The notes: a model not told the origin generated them from the letters alone. A DNA stretch of 58,973 nucleotides from Pseudomonadota bacterium (GCA_023433775.1 JAEYTY010000125.1:1-58973), one strand, 5' to 3'. Shown: positions 1 through 8,660, counted from the stretch's first letter. Numbers and translations are program-made.

Positions 1-2
1 GT

Positions 3-1148
3 AAGCAACCAGACCTTACCGGAAATCCGTCGATGACCACCCAGCCGCTCGCTCGCTACGGCGCTCCCAATGGCGCGCTCGCGAGCGGCTTGACCACCTC
101 AGTTACACCACGTCCCGGGACACAACCTTCCTATACGGTGGAGGCGGTGCGCCGACATCTGGGCGATGTGCGCTTCACGCTGGTGGAAGTGCCCGATACG
201 CAGCCGCGGACCAAACCCAAGGCGCTGGATTTTGCGCTGCCGCTCTGCCGGGGCGAATATGTCGTGGTCTTTGACGCCGAAGACCGCCCCGAGCCGGACC
301 AATTGCTGAAATCGGTCAGCCAGTTTCGCGCAACGCCGGACATTTCCTGCCTGCAGGCACGGCTGGTGATTGCCAATGGCCGGCGCAGTCCACTTTCGGC
401 GCTGTTTGCCGGGGAATATGCGGCGCTTTTTGCGGTGACCTTGCCGGCGCTGGCGCGCTGGGGTTTTCTGGTGCCGCTGGGCGGGACGTCCAACCATTTC
501 CGGATCCGGACGCTGCGGGAACTGGGCGGGTGGGACGCGTTCAACGTGACCGAGGACGCGGACCTGGGGGTGCGGCTGACGCGGCGCGGGCTCAAGACCA
601 TGGTGAGCCAAAGCTGGACGCTGGAGGACGCGCCCGACCGGCTGGGGCCATGGCTGGGCCAGCGCACACGATGGATGAAAGGCTGGATGCAGACCTATCT
701 GGTGCATATGCGCCGGCCGCTTCGCCTGCTGCAGGATATCGGATGGCAGGGTTTCGTGACCTTTCAGGTCATCGTGCTGGGCATGATCCTCGCGCCGCTG
801 CTGCACGCCGGGTTCTTTGTTTATCTGGGCGCCATGTCGCTGACCGATACGCCGATCTGGTCGAGTGCGGACCATTGGACCATGATCTGCCTATTGGTGC
901 TTGGGCTGGGGCATGGCGCGGCGATTGCCAACAATATTCTCGGACTGCATCGCACGCGGCAGAGGGACCTGATGGGCCGGCAGGTGGCGCTGCCGCTCTA
1001 TTGGCTGCTCATTGCATGGGCGACAATCAAAGCGCTGGTGGAGCTTTTGCGGCGACCATTCCACTGGTTCAAGACGCCACACTACGCGGCTGTGCGCACG
1101 CCGCGCGGCACGATTGAAGTGGCGCCCGTGAGGGAGGCGGGACCGTAG
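3..1148 (+). CDS. Family 2 glycosyltransferase, 5' end cut by the window edge
   Basis: Membrane-associated family 2 glycosyltransferase with an unknown sugar acceptor. Visible motifs, in order, are RTKPKALDFAL, a DAEDRPEP acceptor/metal motif, a TEDADLG motif and QRTRWMKGW, the usual QxxRW of processive enzymes. At least two hydrophobic helices follow in the C-terminal third. The frame is open to the left edge, so the ATG at 33 is not a trustworthy start. The first 45 or so residues do not look like this family in the annotated frame. Fragments resembling the expected N-terminus (LPEI, then LSYTTSRD) lie in the other two frames, which suggests indels or poor sequence near position 1-140. From about 140 on the frame is consistent. 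It converges on lysK with an 11-bp gap. Confidence 0.8.
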   Translation, partial: KQPDLTGNPSMTTQPLARYGAPNGALASGLTTSVTPRPGTQPSYTVEAVRRHLGDVRFTLVEVPDTQPRTKPKALDFALPLCRGEYVVVFDAEDRPEPDQLLKSVSQFRATPDISCLQARLVIANGRRSPLSALFAGEYAALFAVTLPALARWGFLVPLGGTSNHFRIRTLRELGGWDAFNVTEDADLGVRLTRRGLKTMVSQSWTLEDAPDRLGPWLGQRTRWMKGWMQTYLVHMRRPLRLLQDIGWQGFVTFQVIVLGMILAPLLHAGFFVYLGAMSLTDTPIWSSADHWTMICLLVLGLGHGAAIANNILGLHRTRQRDLMGRQVALPLYWLLIAWATIKALVELLRRPFHWFKTPHYAAVRTPRGTIEVAPVREAGP

Positions 1149-1159
1149 CCCCGGCAGGC

Positions 1160-2806
1160 TCAGGAGGCCAGCATTTTTCCGGCGAGAGCGTCGGCGATCA
1201 AGCGGCGGGTATTGTCGATGCCGTAGAGCGCGGCGAAGGAGCCGAAGCGGGGGCCCCGCTCCTGCCCGATCAACACCTGATAGAGCATCTGGAAGAACTC
1301 GCCCGACACGCCGGGGCCGCCGCTGGGGCCCTTTTTCGTATGGTCCTGATAGCGCTCGATCTCGCGGGCGACGTCGAGCGCCGCATTCTGTACAGTCTCG
1401 TTGTCGGCATCAGCCGGCAGGGCGGCAAAGGCTTCGGAAAGCTTTTCCAGCGCGTCGCGTTCGACTTCGTCCGGCGCGCGATAGGATTTTACCGCAAAGT
1501 CGCGGAAGTAGCGCATGGCGTAGCCGACCAGCGCATCGAGATGCGGATGGGTTTTGGCGGAGACGCCCGGCGCATAGGCCGAGATATAGCCCCACATGAC
1601 TTCGGGCGTTTCCGGATTGGACGCGGTGGCCAGATTGAGCAGCAGGGCGAAGGTGACCGGCATGTCGATCTTGGGCACATTGCCGTAATGCACGTGGAAG
1701 GCCGGATTTTCGAGGCGGGCAGCCGCGTCCTGGCGCTCGAAGGCGGCGACGAAGGAGGCGTATTCGTCCACGGCGCGCGGGATGACATCGAAATGCAGGC
1801 GCTTGGCGACGCGGGGCTTCTGGAACATGTAGAGGCCGAGGCTTTCGGTCGGCGCATAGGTCAGCCATTCGTCGATGGTGAGGCCATTGCCCTTGGACTT
1901 GGAAATCTTGCCGCCTTCGGCGTCGAGGAACAGCTCATAGACATAGTGCTCGGGCGGGGTGCCGCCGAGAATGGCGCAGATCTTGTCGTAGATGTGCTGA
2001 TTGGTCTGGTGGTCCTTGCCGAACATTTCGAAATCGACGCCGAGAGCCGCCCAGCGCATTCCGAAATCGGGCTTCCACTGAAGCTTGACATGGCCGCCGG
2101 TGACCGGGACGGTGGTGTCGCGGCCATCCTCGTCAGTGAAGGTGACGGTGCCATCCTTGGCATTGACCTCCTTCATAGGCACGTAAAGCACGCGGCCAGA
2201 AGTCGGCGAGATGGGCAGGAAGGGCGAATAGGTCGCCTGGCGCTCGGCGCCCAGACTTGGCAGCATGACGCCCATGATGTCGTCATAGCGTTCGGCGGCG
2301 CGCAGCAGCACCTCGTCGAACTTGCCCGACTTGTAATATTCCGTGGCGCTGGCAAATTCGTAGTCGAAACCGAAGGTGTCGAGGAAGCGGCGCAGCATGG
2401 CGTTGTTGTGGTGGCCGAAGCTCGGATATTCGTTGGTCCAGGGATCGGGCACCGAGGTCAGCGGCTTTTGCAGATGCGGCTCCATCGCCTCCTTGGAGGG
2501 GACGGTATCCGGGATCTTGCGCATTCCATCCATATCATCGGAAAAGCACAGCAGGCGCGTCGGGATCTGGTCGCGGGTCAAAAGGCGGAAGGCTGTGCGC
2601 ACCATGGTGGTGCGCGCCACTTCGCCAAAGGTGCCGATATGGGGCAGGCCCGAGGGGCCATAGCCGGTTTCGAACAGGGCCTCGCCCTTGCCCGACTTTT
2701 CCAGCCGTTTGACGATCTTGCGTGCTTCCTCGAAGGGCCAGGCGCGCGCATTCTGGGCGGGCTCGAAAAAGGACGGGTCAAGGGCGGGCAAAGCGGCGGG
2801 CGACAC
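1160..2806 (-). CDS. lysK: Class I lysyl-tRNA synthetase
   Basis: Cytoplasmic enzyme that charges tRNA-Lys. It is the class I form found in archaea and many alphaproteobacteria, not the class II LysS of enteric bacteria. At 548 residues it has the usual length. The HIGH-type signature is PHIG at residues 55-58 within GPSGLPHIGTFGE, and the KMSKS-type loop is KISKS at 300-304 followed by GNG. A Rossmann-fold catalytic core spans roughly residues 35-330 and the C-terminal part is an alpha-helical anticodon-binding region. The start is a GTG at 2806-2804; no strong Shine-Dalgarno is obvious. A 159-bp gap separates it from the divergent TerB-like gene, so each probably has its own promoter. Confidence 0.96.
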   Translation of the reverse strand: MSPAALPALDPSFFEPAQNARAWPFEEARKIVKRLEKSGKGEALFETGYGPSGLPHIGTFGEVARTTMVRTAFRLLTRDQIPTRLLCFSDDMDGMRKIPDTVPSKEAMEPHLQKPLTSVPDPWTNEYPSFGHHNNAMLRRFLDTFGFDYEFASATEYYKSGKFDEVLLRAAERYDDIMGVMLPSLGAERQATYSPFLPISPTSGRVLYVPMKEVNAKDGTVTFTDEDGRDTTVPVTGGHVKLQWKPDFGMRWAALGVDFEMFGKDHQTNQHIYDKICAILGGTPPEHYVYELFLDAEGGKISKSKGNGLTIDEWLTYAPTESLGLYMFQKPRVAKRLHFDVIPRAVDEYASFVAAFERQDAAARLENPAFHVHYGNVPKIDMPVTFALLLNLATASNPETPEVMWGYISAYAPGVSAKTHPHLDALVGYAMRYFRDFAVKSYRAPDEVERDALEKLSEAFAALPADADNETVQNAALDVAREIERYQDHTKKGPSGGPGVSGEFFQMLYQVLIGQERGPRFGSFAALYGIDNTRRLIADALAGKMLAS

Positions 2807-2965
2807 GGGTTTGCGGTCTTTCGGCGATGTGGAAGCAAGGCTCGGTGTGTTGCATCCTGCGCGCCCGGCGTCAATGTCGCACGTCGATGCCGCAGGGGCG
2901 AAGGAGTTGCGCCGGGACGCGGCACGCCCTAGCTATGGGTGCAGTTTTTCAACACGGATCAGACC

Positions 2966-3376
2966 ATGACCGCCGCCCACGATGCCCTCATCCACCTGAT
3001 GATCGTCGCCGCTTCGTCCGACAGCGCCATGACCCAGCGCGAGCTGACCCGCATCACGGCACTGATCGACCGGCTGCCGGTGTTTGAAGACTTTGACAAA
3101 TCGCGGCTGTCCGAGGTCGCCAATGAATGCGCGGACAAGCTGAACGGGATCGACGGGCTGGACCGCGTGGTGGACGACGCTATTGCCGCGCTACCGGAGA
3201 AACTGCAGGACACGGCCTATGCGCTGGCGGTGGAGGTCGCGGCGGCGGACCTGCATCTGGAGCAGGAAGAACTGCGCTATCTAGAAATGCTGCGCGACAA
3301 GCTGGTGCTCGACCGGCTGGTGACCGCCGCTATCGAAGTTGCGGCGCGGGCGCGGCACAGGCGGATGCCGGCTTAG
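2966..3376 (+). CDS. TerB-like (tellurite-resistance family) small helical protein
   Basis: Small all-helical acidic protein of 136 residues resembling the TerB/tellurite-resistance fold: repeated acidic helices with hydrophobic stretches such as MIVAASSDSAMTQREL and YALAVEVAAADLHLEQEE. The family fold is metal-linked and stress-associated, but single TerB proteins in alphaproteobacteria have no firm function. The ATG at 2966 starts at MTAAHDAL. An in-frame GTG at 2939 would add nine residues of unconvincing sequence. Its stop overlaps the stop of the convergent binding-protein gene by four bases. Confidence 0.72.
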   Translation: MTAAHDALIHLMIVAASSDSAMTQRELTRITALIDRLPVFEDFDKSRLSEVANECADKLNGIDGLDRVVDDAIAALPEKLQDTAYALAVEVAAADLHLEQEELRYLEMLRDKLVLDRLVTAAIEVAARARHRRMPA

Positions 3377-4176
3377 TAGAAGCCTATCGGGAACCAGCGC
3401 AGATAGAGTTCGTCGAGGACGCCATTGGCCTTGAGGCGGATGAGGGCCCAATCGACGGCGTGGCGCACCGGATCATTGCCGGCGGGAAAGGCGATGGATA
3501 GGCCCTCGCCAAAGAGATGCGGACGGAAATAGGCTTCGCCCGCAAAGCTGCAGCAGGCGATATTGTCATTGAGCCAGAAACCGGCGCGCATGGCATCGCC
3601 AAAATAGGCTTGGGCGCGACCGGCCTTGACCGCCTCGAGCGCTTCGATTTCCGAAGCGAAGGGCAGAAGAGTCGCCTCGGGCAGATGGCTTTCGACAAAA
3701 TCGCTGTGCACGCTGCCTTCTCGGACGGCAACGGTCTGGTCCGCCAGAGACGCGACGCTGAAATCGGACGCGGCCTGGGCGCGCGTCACGAAACGGCCCG
3801 GCAGGGCGAGATAGACCGAGGAATAGTCAAAGCGCTCGCCATTTTCCGGCGTCATGGCAAGGCCGGCGATCAGCGCGTCGCCCTGGCTGTCGGCGAGGGC
3901 ATTGGCCGCCTGTTCCCATGGCCAGGCCTGAATGGTGCAGGCGACATTAACCTCGGCGCAGATGCGCCGGGCGAGATCGATATTGAAGCCGATGAGTTCG
4001 CCGCCGCTATCGCGGAAATTGAAGGGCGGAAAATCGGCCGTGGTGAGGAAGCGGATAGCCGGGACCGGCTGGAGATTGGGCAGGATTTCCCGGGCGTCCG
4101 GATCGGCGTGATTGGGGAGGGACTGGGCGAAGGCGGGGGCGGCGAATGCCACAATTGCAACGGCCAGAAGTCTCAC
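3373..4176 (-). CDS. Periplasmic amino-acid-type substrate-binding protein (SBP_bac_3)
   Basis: Predicted exported family 3 solute-binding protein of 267 residues. A GTG start at 4176 gives a clean signal peptide (RLLAVAIVAFAAPAFAQS). The mature protein shows the family pattern: FPPFNFRDSGGELIGFNIDLARRIC near the N-terminus, then WEQAANALADSQGDALIAGLAMTPENGERFDYS, and the GDAMRAGFWL lobe-two region. An open frame reaches back to 4377, but that N-terminus translates an intergenic repeat and should be dropped. A TTG at 4188 is an alternative start, with GAGGTG just before it. No ABC permease or ATPase gene is adjacent, so it may be an orphan binding protein or a periplasmic sensor input. Confidence 0.82.
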   Translation of the reverse strand: MRLLAVAIVAFAAPAFAQSLPNHADPDAREILPNLQPVPAIRFLTTADFPPFNFRDSGGELIGFNIDLARRICAEVNVACTIQAWPWEQAANALADSQGDALIAGLAMTPENGERFDYSSVYLALPGRFVTRAQAASDFSVASLADQTVAVREGSVHSDFVESHLPEATLLPFASEIEALEAVKAGRAQAYFGDAMRAGFWLNDNIACCSFAGEAYFRPHLFGEGLSIAFPAGNDPVRHAVDWALIRLKANGVLDELYLRWFPIGFY

Positions 4177-4214
4177 AGCGTCAATCAGGCACCTCAGGTG
4201 AGGTTCCTGCGCTT

Positions 4215-4337
4215 CCCTCCCCCTTGAGGGGAGGGATTGAGGGTGGGGGTCTTTCACTCTGCACCGGACCACCCCCTCCCCAGCTTTGCTACAGACCTTC
4301 TGGCCAAGCGCCGCTACCCTCCCCTCAAGAGGGAGGG
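4215..4337. repeat. Intergenic palindromic repeat with two inverted G/C-rich arms
   Basis: Two near-palindromes, CCCTCCCCCTTGAGGGGAGG at 4215-4234 and CCCTCCCCTCAAGAGGGAGG at 4317-4336, flank about 80 bp that include CTCCCCAGCTTTGC. This has the appearance of the short dispersed intergenic elements common in Hyphomicrobiales genomes. It lies between the binding-protein gene and metZ, both leftward, and could form a large hairpin in the metZ 3' region. Dispersal cannot be shown from one window. Confidence 0.6.
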
Positions 4338-4373
4338 AGGGCAGGAGCCGAGACCAAAACGCCGTCCTCGTCA

Positions 4374-5582
4374 TCACACCTGATCCAGTCCGTACATCAG
4401 ATCGGCGATGAGATCGTCGGGGTCTTCGAGGCCCACGGAAAGGCGCAGCAGGCCGGGGGTAACGCCGGTGGAGAGGCGTACTTCTTCGCTGAGGCGCTGA
4501 TGGGTTGTGGTGCGCGGATGGGTGATGAGCGATTTGGCGTCGCCCAGATTGTTGGAAATGAGGATGACGGCCAGCGCGTCGGACAGCGCAAAGGCGCCCT
4601 CCTGCCCGCCCTTGACGTCGAGCGCCAGCAGGGTCGAGCCGCGCAGCATCTGGCGCTTGCCCAGCTCGTATTGCGGGTGGCTGGGGTGATGGGGATAGAT
4701 GACCCGCTCGATCTTGGGGTGGGACGCAAGCGCATTGGCTATCTTTTCGGCGCTGTCGGTCGTCTGTTTGACGCGCAGGGCATAGGTTTCGAGGCCCTTG
4801 GTGAGGACCCAGGCATTGAAGGGCGAAAGGGTCGCGCCGGTGTGGCGGAGGAAGAGGTGCACATCGCCTTCGATGAGCGCCTTGGAGCCGAGCACGATGC
4901 CGCCCATCACCCTGCCCTGCCCGTCGATATGCTTGGTGGCCGAATAGGTGACGAGATCAGCACCCAGCTCGAGCGGCTTCTGGTAGAGCGCGGTGGAAAA
5001 GACATTGTCGACGATGAGCTTGGCGCCATGAGCATGGGCGATGTCGGCAACGGCCTTGATGTCGACCAGTTCGAGCGTCGGATTGGTCGGCGTTTCGATG
5101 AAGACGACCTTGGTATTGGGCTGCATGGCGCGGGCAAAGTTTTCCGGATCGCGGCCATCGACCAGGGTGGAGGCGACGCCGAAGCGGGGCGCATAATCTT
5201 CCACCACGTAACGGCAGCCGCCGAACAGGGCCTGAGAGGCCACGATGTGGTCGCCGGCGCGCACCTGGCTCATGATGGCATTGGTGACCGCCGCCATGCC
5301 GGTGGCGAAAGCGCGAGCCGCCTCGGCGCCTTCGAGCAGCGCCATACGATCCTGGAACATGTCGTAATTGGGATTGGCGAAGCGCGAATAATTGTGGCCG
5401 CCCGGAATCTTGTTCTGGAACAGCAGTTCGGCGTGCTCGGAATTGGGATAGGAATAGCCGGAATTCAGAAACAGCGCTTCGCTGGTCTCGTTGAATTCGC
5501 TCCGCTTGCCGCCGCCATGGACCAGCTGGGTCGCCGATGACAGCTTTTTGGGATCAAGGAGCGGGTTATTCTTCCTGGACAT
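4374..5582 (-). CDS. metZ: O-succinylhomoserine sulfhydrylase
   Basis: PLP enzyme of methionine synthesis that makes homocysteine from an O-acyl-homoserine and sulfide. It belongs to the Cys/Met metabolism PLP family at about 402 residues. The PLP lysine is in TYSATKHIDGQGR, and ATGMAAV, FGGCRYV, FIETPTNPTLELVD and VDNVFSTALYQKPLELGAD are typical. The start is the ATG at 5582 (MSRKNN), with AAGG seven bases upstream. The open frame continues 39 codons further, but those codons translate the riboswitch and terminator and are not protein. Expression is very likely repressed by SAM through the upstream SAM-II element. The metZ versus metB/metC assignment rests on overall pattern plus the riboswitch context. 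Confidence 0.92.
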   Translation of the reverse strand: MSRKNNPLLDPKKLSSATQLVHGGGKRSEFNETSEALFLNSGYSYPNSEHAELLFQNKIPGGHNYSRFANPNYDMFQDRMALLEGAEAARAFATGMAAVTNAIMSQVRAGDHIVASQALFGGCRYVVEDYAPRFGVASTLVDGRDPENFARAMQPNTKVVFIETPTNPTLELVDIKAVADIAHAHGAKLIVDNVFSTALYQKPLELGADLVTYSATKHIDGQGRVMGGIVLGSKALIEGDVHLFLRHTGATLSPFNAWVLTKGLETYALRVKQTTDSAEKIANALASHPKIERVIYPHHPSHPQYELGKRQMLRGSTLLALDVKGGQEGAFALSDALAVILISNNLGDAKSLITHPRTTTHQRLSEEVRLSTGVTPGLLRLSVGLEDPDDLIADLMYGLDQV

Positions 5583-5598
5583 TTCAACGCCTTCAAAC

Positions 5599-5630
5599 AA
5601 AAAAACCGGCACGCAAATGGCGGCCGGTTT
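5599..5630 (-). terminator. Intrinsic terminator of the metZ leader (riboswitch expression platform)
   Basis: On the minus strand, AAACCGGC (5630-5623) pairs with GCCGGTTT (5610-5603) around a 12-nt loop, and a run of seven T residues follows at 5605-5599. It ends 17 nt before the metZ ATG, where only an attenuator makes sense. Its 5' arm region ACCGGCC (5628-5622) is also complementary to GGCCGGT inside the aptamer (5697-5691), giving a ready antiterminator. Confidence 0.82.
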
Positions 5631-5633
5631 AAA

Positions 5634-5707
5634 ACGGTCTTTAGCATTTATTTTTTTTGAGATCTCTCGATCTCTCAGTGGCTGCAAGCGACCGGCCAAA
5701 TCACCAC
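5634..5707 (-). promoter_or_regulatory. SAM-II riboswitch (metA-type) upstream of metZ
   Basis: The minus strand carries the hallmark SAM-II blocks in order: GTGGTGATTTGG, CGCTTGCAGCCAC and, after an A-rich linker, TGCTAAAGACC. This element is known from alphaproteobacteria upstream of metA, metZ and related genes, and binds S-adenosylmethionine. CGGTC in the 5' part can pair with GACCG at the 3' end, which closes the aptamer next to the terminator. The linker contains TGAGAGATCGAGAGATCTCA, which may form its own short stem. Recognised from memory of the consensus; no covariance search was run. Confidence 0.87.
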
Positions 5708-5779
5708 TGGGCTGTGATGTAAGTCCATTTGCCTGTTGGCGTCAATTGCCGCGGTTGGTAGGGAAGGTCATTGACGGGG

Positions 5780-6895
5780 ATGGAAACAGATATGGCTGAA
5801 GGCTGGCCGAAGGGCGTCTTTCCGGCGCGGTTGATCGAAAAGTTGCATGGCGAAGGCGCCATCAGCGCGGCGCGGCCATTCGATGCCGACCAGGTGCAAC
5901 CGGCAAGCCTTGACCTGCGGCTGGGCAAGACGGCGTTTCGCGTGCGCTCCAGCTTCCTGCCGGGCCCGAGCCATTCGGTGGCCGAGCGCATCGAAGCGCT
6001 GAAACTGCACGAAATCGACCTGGCGCATGGGGCCGTGCTCGAGCGCGGCTGTGTCTATCTGGTGCCGCTTGAGGAAAGCCTCGACCTGCCCGAGGGTGTG
6101 AGCGCCTCGGCTAACCCGAAAAGCTCGACCGGACGGCTCGATGTGTTTACCCGCGTGATTGGCGACCGGGCGCGGGGCTTTGATCAATTGCCGTCGGGCT
6201 ATAAGGGGCCGCTTTATCTCGAAATCAGCCCGCGGACTTTCCCTGTACTGGTGCGGACCGGATCGCGGCTGAGCCAGATGCGGTTTCGCGTGGGCGATAG
6301 CCGGCTCAATGTGGCCGAGCATCTGGCGCTGCACGAAAGCGACACGCTGGTGGTGGGCGGGGACCATCCCGTGGGTGAAGGCGTGGCGCTTTCCATCGAC
6401 CTTAAGGGGGAGGGCCGCGACGGGCTGATCGGGTTCCGCTCAAAGCGGCATACGGCAGTGGTGGATGTCGATAAAAAGGGCGCGCTGGACGTGCTCGATT
6501 TCTGGGAGCCACTCTACAATCGCGGGCGGCCTGAGCTGATCCTTGATCCGGATGAATTCTATATTCTGGTGAGCCATGAAGCCGTGCATGTGCCGCCCAG
6601 CCATGCCGCAGAAATGGTGCCGTTCGATCCGCTGGTGGGCGAATTCCGCGTGCATTATGCGGGGTTCTTCGACCCCGGCTTTGGCCATTCCTCGGCGGGC
6701 GGCACGGGCAGCCGCGCCGTGCTCGAAGTGCGCAGCCGCGAAGTGCCGTTCCTGCTCGGTCACGGGCAGATCATCGGGCGGCTGGTTTATGAGAGCCTCG
6801 CTGAAGCGCCGGACCGGCTTTATGGCACGGCATCGGGCTCAAACTATCAGGCGCAAACGCTGAAACTCTCCAAGCATTTCAAGCCCTATCCCTGA
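5780..6895 (+). CDS. dcd: 2'-deoxycytidine 5'-triphosphate deaminase, long alphaproteobacterial form
   Basis: Pyrimidine deoxynucleotide enzyme converting dCTP to dUTP, the source of dUMP for dTMP synthesis. It has about 371 residues, the double-domain long form typical of Hyphomicrobiales, whereas the enteric Dcd is near 190. The first dCTP-deaminase-like domain holds QPASLDLRLG and SASANPKSSTGRLDVFTR. The second holds FDPLVGEFRVHYAGFFDPGFG followed by the GQIIGRLVYE strand near the C-terminus. In-frame starts are TTG 5771 (GGGAAGG just upstream), ATG 5780 and ATG 5792 (GGAA six bases upstream). I use 5780, but the protein core is unaffected. Confidence 0.9.
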   Translation: METDMAEGWPKGVFPARLIEKLHGEGAISAARPFDADQVQPASLDLRLGKTAFRVRSSFLPGPSHSVAERIEALKLHEIDLAHGAVLERGCVYLVPLEESLDLPEGVSASANPKSSTGRLDVFTRVIGDRARGFDQLPSGYKGPLYLEISPRTFPVLVRTGSRLSQMRFRVGDSRLNVAEHLALHESDTLVVGGDHPVGEGVALSIDLKGEGRDGLIGFRSKRHTAVVDVDKKGALDVLDFWEPLYNRGRPELILDPDEFYILVSHEAVHVPPSHAAEMVPFDPLVGEFRVHYAGFFDPGFGHSSAGGTGSRAVLEVRSREVPFLLGHGQIIGRLVYESLAEAPDRLYGTASGSNYQAQTLKLSKHFKPYP

Positions 6896-6961
6896 GCCGG
6901 AAAAGCCCCTCGGGCTGCCTTGACGCCCGACAGCATTTAACGCATCTATGCCGCCAGGCGC

Positions 6962-7035
6962 GCGGGTGTAGCTCAATGGTAGAGCAGCAGCTTCCCAAGC
7001 TGAATACGAGGGTTCGATTCCCTTCACCCGCTCCA
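6962..7035 (+). tRNA. tRNA-Gly (anticodon CCC)
   Basis: Full cloverleaf of 74 nt. The acceptor stem is GCGGGTG paired with CACCCGC, the D stem GCTC/GAGC, the anticodon loop TTCCCAA with anticodon CCC, and the T arm contains GGTTCGATTCC. The discriminator T and an encoded CCA end it at 7035. The base pair closest to the elbow in the anticodon stem is a G-A mismatch. It reads glycine codon GGG. Confidence 0.95.
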
Positions 7036-7066
7036 ATTTCTTGACATTGCCATTCGGTCGCCTCGC

Positions 7067-8602
7067 TCAATCATGCGAGAACCAGGGCTGGCCACGGCCA
7101 AGGGTCATGTGCAGGCCCTTGAACTGGGAATATTCGTCAAAACCATAACGGCCGAGTTCGCGGCCGAGGCCGCTTTTCTTGTAGCCGCCGATGGGCATTT
7201 CGGGCGTGCCGTCGATGACCGAATTGATCCAGCAGCGCCCGGCCCGGATGCGGCGGGTGGCCTGGATGGCGGTTTCGAGATCGCGCGACCAGACAGAGGC
7301 CGAGAGGCCGAACTGGGTGCCATTGGCGAGGGAGACGGCTTCATCGACTGTGTCAAAGCCAATGGTGGCGAGGACGGGGCCGAAGATTTCCTCCTGCGCG
7401 ATGCGCATTTCGGGGCGAACACCGTCGAAGACCGTGGGGGCGAAGAAATTGCCCGCGTCGGCGGCCAGGCGGTCGCCGCCCAGGAGCAGTTCGGCGCCTT
7501 CGTCGAGGCCAGCGGCGACATAGGAGGCGACCTTGTCGGTGTGCTGTTCGGTGACCATGGCGCCATAGCGGGTAGCGCTACCCAGCGGATCGCCGAAGGG
7601 CAGACGGCGCGACAGATCGAGCAGGCGCTCGAGCAAAGCCGGGCGGATTTCATTGGCGACGATCAGGCGGCTACCGGAAATGCAGCATTGGCCGGCATTG
7701 TGGAAGACGCCATAGGCGATGCCATCGGCGGCCGCTTCAAGGTCGGCATCCGCGAAGACGATCTGCGGGCCCTTGCCGCCCAGCTCCAGGCCGACGCGCT
7801 TGATATTGCTAGCCGCGATGCCGCCGAGCTGGGTGCCGACGCGAACCGAGCCGGTGAAGGAGAGGACATCAACGCGCGGATCTTCGGCAAGGATCTGGCC
7901 GACGGCGGGACCATAGCCGGTGATGACATTGAACACGCCGGGGGGCAGACCCGCTTCAAGGGCGATTTCAGCGAGGCGCACCGTGGTGCCGGAGGTGAAT
8001 TCGCTGGGCTTGACCACGACGGTGCAACCAGCGCCAAGGGCCCATGGCACGCGCTCGCAGACGATGACGAAGGGGAAATTCCACGGCGTGATTATGCCGA
8101 CAACGCCGGCAGGTTCGCGCAGGACGAGGCCGAGGCGGTTTTCGCCAATGGAATTGTGGGTATCGCCTTCAAGACCGCGCGCCTGACCGGCTGCATAGGT
8201 CCAGAGGTCGGCGCAGTAGCCGATTTCGCCACGGGCCTGAGCCAGCGGCTTGCCGGTTTCGAGGCATTCAATCAGGGCCAGTTCATCCTGCCGCTCGAGA
8301 ATGCCGACGCCGACGGCGTGAAGAATGGCGGAACGCTCGGCGCCGCTCATGCGCGGCCAGGGGCCATTTTCAAAGGCGCGGTGGGCGGCAGCAATGGCGA
8401 GGTCCGCATCTTCGGTCGAGCCCTCGGGCCAGACGCCGACGACCTTGCCACGGTGACCGGGGCTCTGGCGCTCAATGGTCTTGCCAGAGAGAGCGTCACG
8501 GGACACGCCATCAATCAGCATCTTGTAGCTGCGGCGCTCATTCAGGCGCGCATCATCGAGATTGGGGACGATAAAATTGTCCTGAAACTGGGCCATGGTC
8601 AT
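7067..8602 (-). CDS. NAD(P)-dependent aldehyde dehydrogenase
   Basis: Aldehyde dehydrogenase superfamily protein of 511 residues. It shows TPWNFPFVIVCERVPWALGAGC and KPSEFT for cofactor binding, FTGSVRVG, the catalytic-glutamate motif LELGGKGPQ, and the nucleophile in NAGQCCISGSRL. The C-terminus has PIGGYKKSGLGRE. The start is ATG 8602, or ATG 8596 two codons later. It is divergent from a GntR regulator and close to an amine-type permease and a glutamine-synthetase-like ligase. A role in oxidising an amino-aldehyde or gamma-glutamyl-aldehyde is plausible (inference); the exact substrate cannot be read from the sequence. Confidence 0.88.
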   Translation of the reverse strand: MTMAQFQDNFIVPNLDDARLNERRSYKMLIDGVSRDALSGKTIERQSPGHRGKVVGVWPEGSTEDADLAIAAAHRAFENGPWPRMSGAERSAILHAVGVGILERQDELALIECLETGKPLAQARGEIGYCADLWTYAAGQARGLEGDTHNSIGENRLGLVLREPAGVVGIITPWNFPFVIVCERVPWALGAGCTVVVKPSEFTSGTTVRLAEIALEAGLPPGVFNVITGYGPAVGQILAEDPRVDVLSFTGSVRVGTQLGGIAASNIKRVGLELGGKGPQIVFADADLEAAADGIAYGVFHNAGQCCISGSRLIVANEIRPALLERLLDLSRRLPFGDPLGSATRYGAMVTEQHTDKVASYVAAGLDEGAELLLGGDRLAADAGNFFAPTVFDGVRPEMRIAQEEIFGPVLATIGFDTVDEAVSLANGTQFGLSASVWSRDLETAIQATRRIRAGRCWINSVIDGTPEMPIGGYKKSGLGRELGRYGFDEYSQFKGLHMTLGRGQPWFSHD

Positions 8603-8660
8603 CGCGACAGCGGGTGACTACCCGCCCTCCTCTTCACAAAGAACGGCTTGCATTCAAGCC

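Noticed and set aside
4177..4377. N-terminal extension of the periplasmic binding protein
   Set aside because: It translates the intergenic palindromic repeat; the signal peptide starts cleanly at the GTG at 4176.
5583..5699. 39-codon N-terminal extension of MetZ
   Set aside because: It translates the terminator and SAM-II aptamer and includes a Lys/Phe-rich nonsense stretch; the ATG at 5582 has its own ribosome-binding site.
7073..8617. 514-residue plus-strand open frame
   Set aside because: It is antisense to the aldehyde dehydrogenase, has no family motifs and arises from the high G+C third-position bias.
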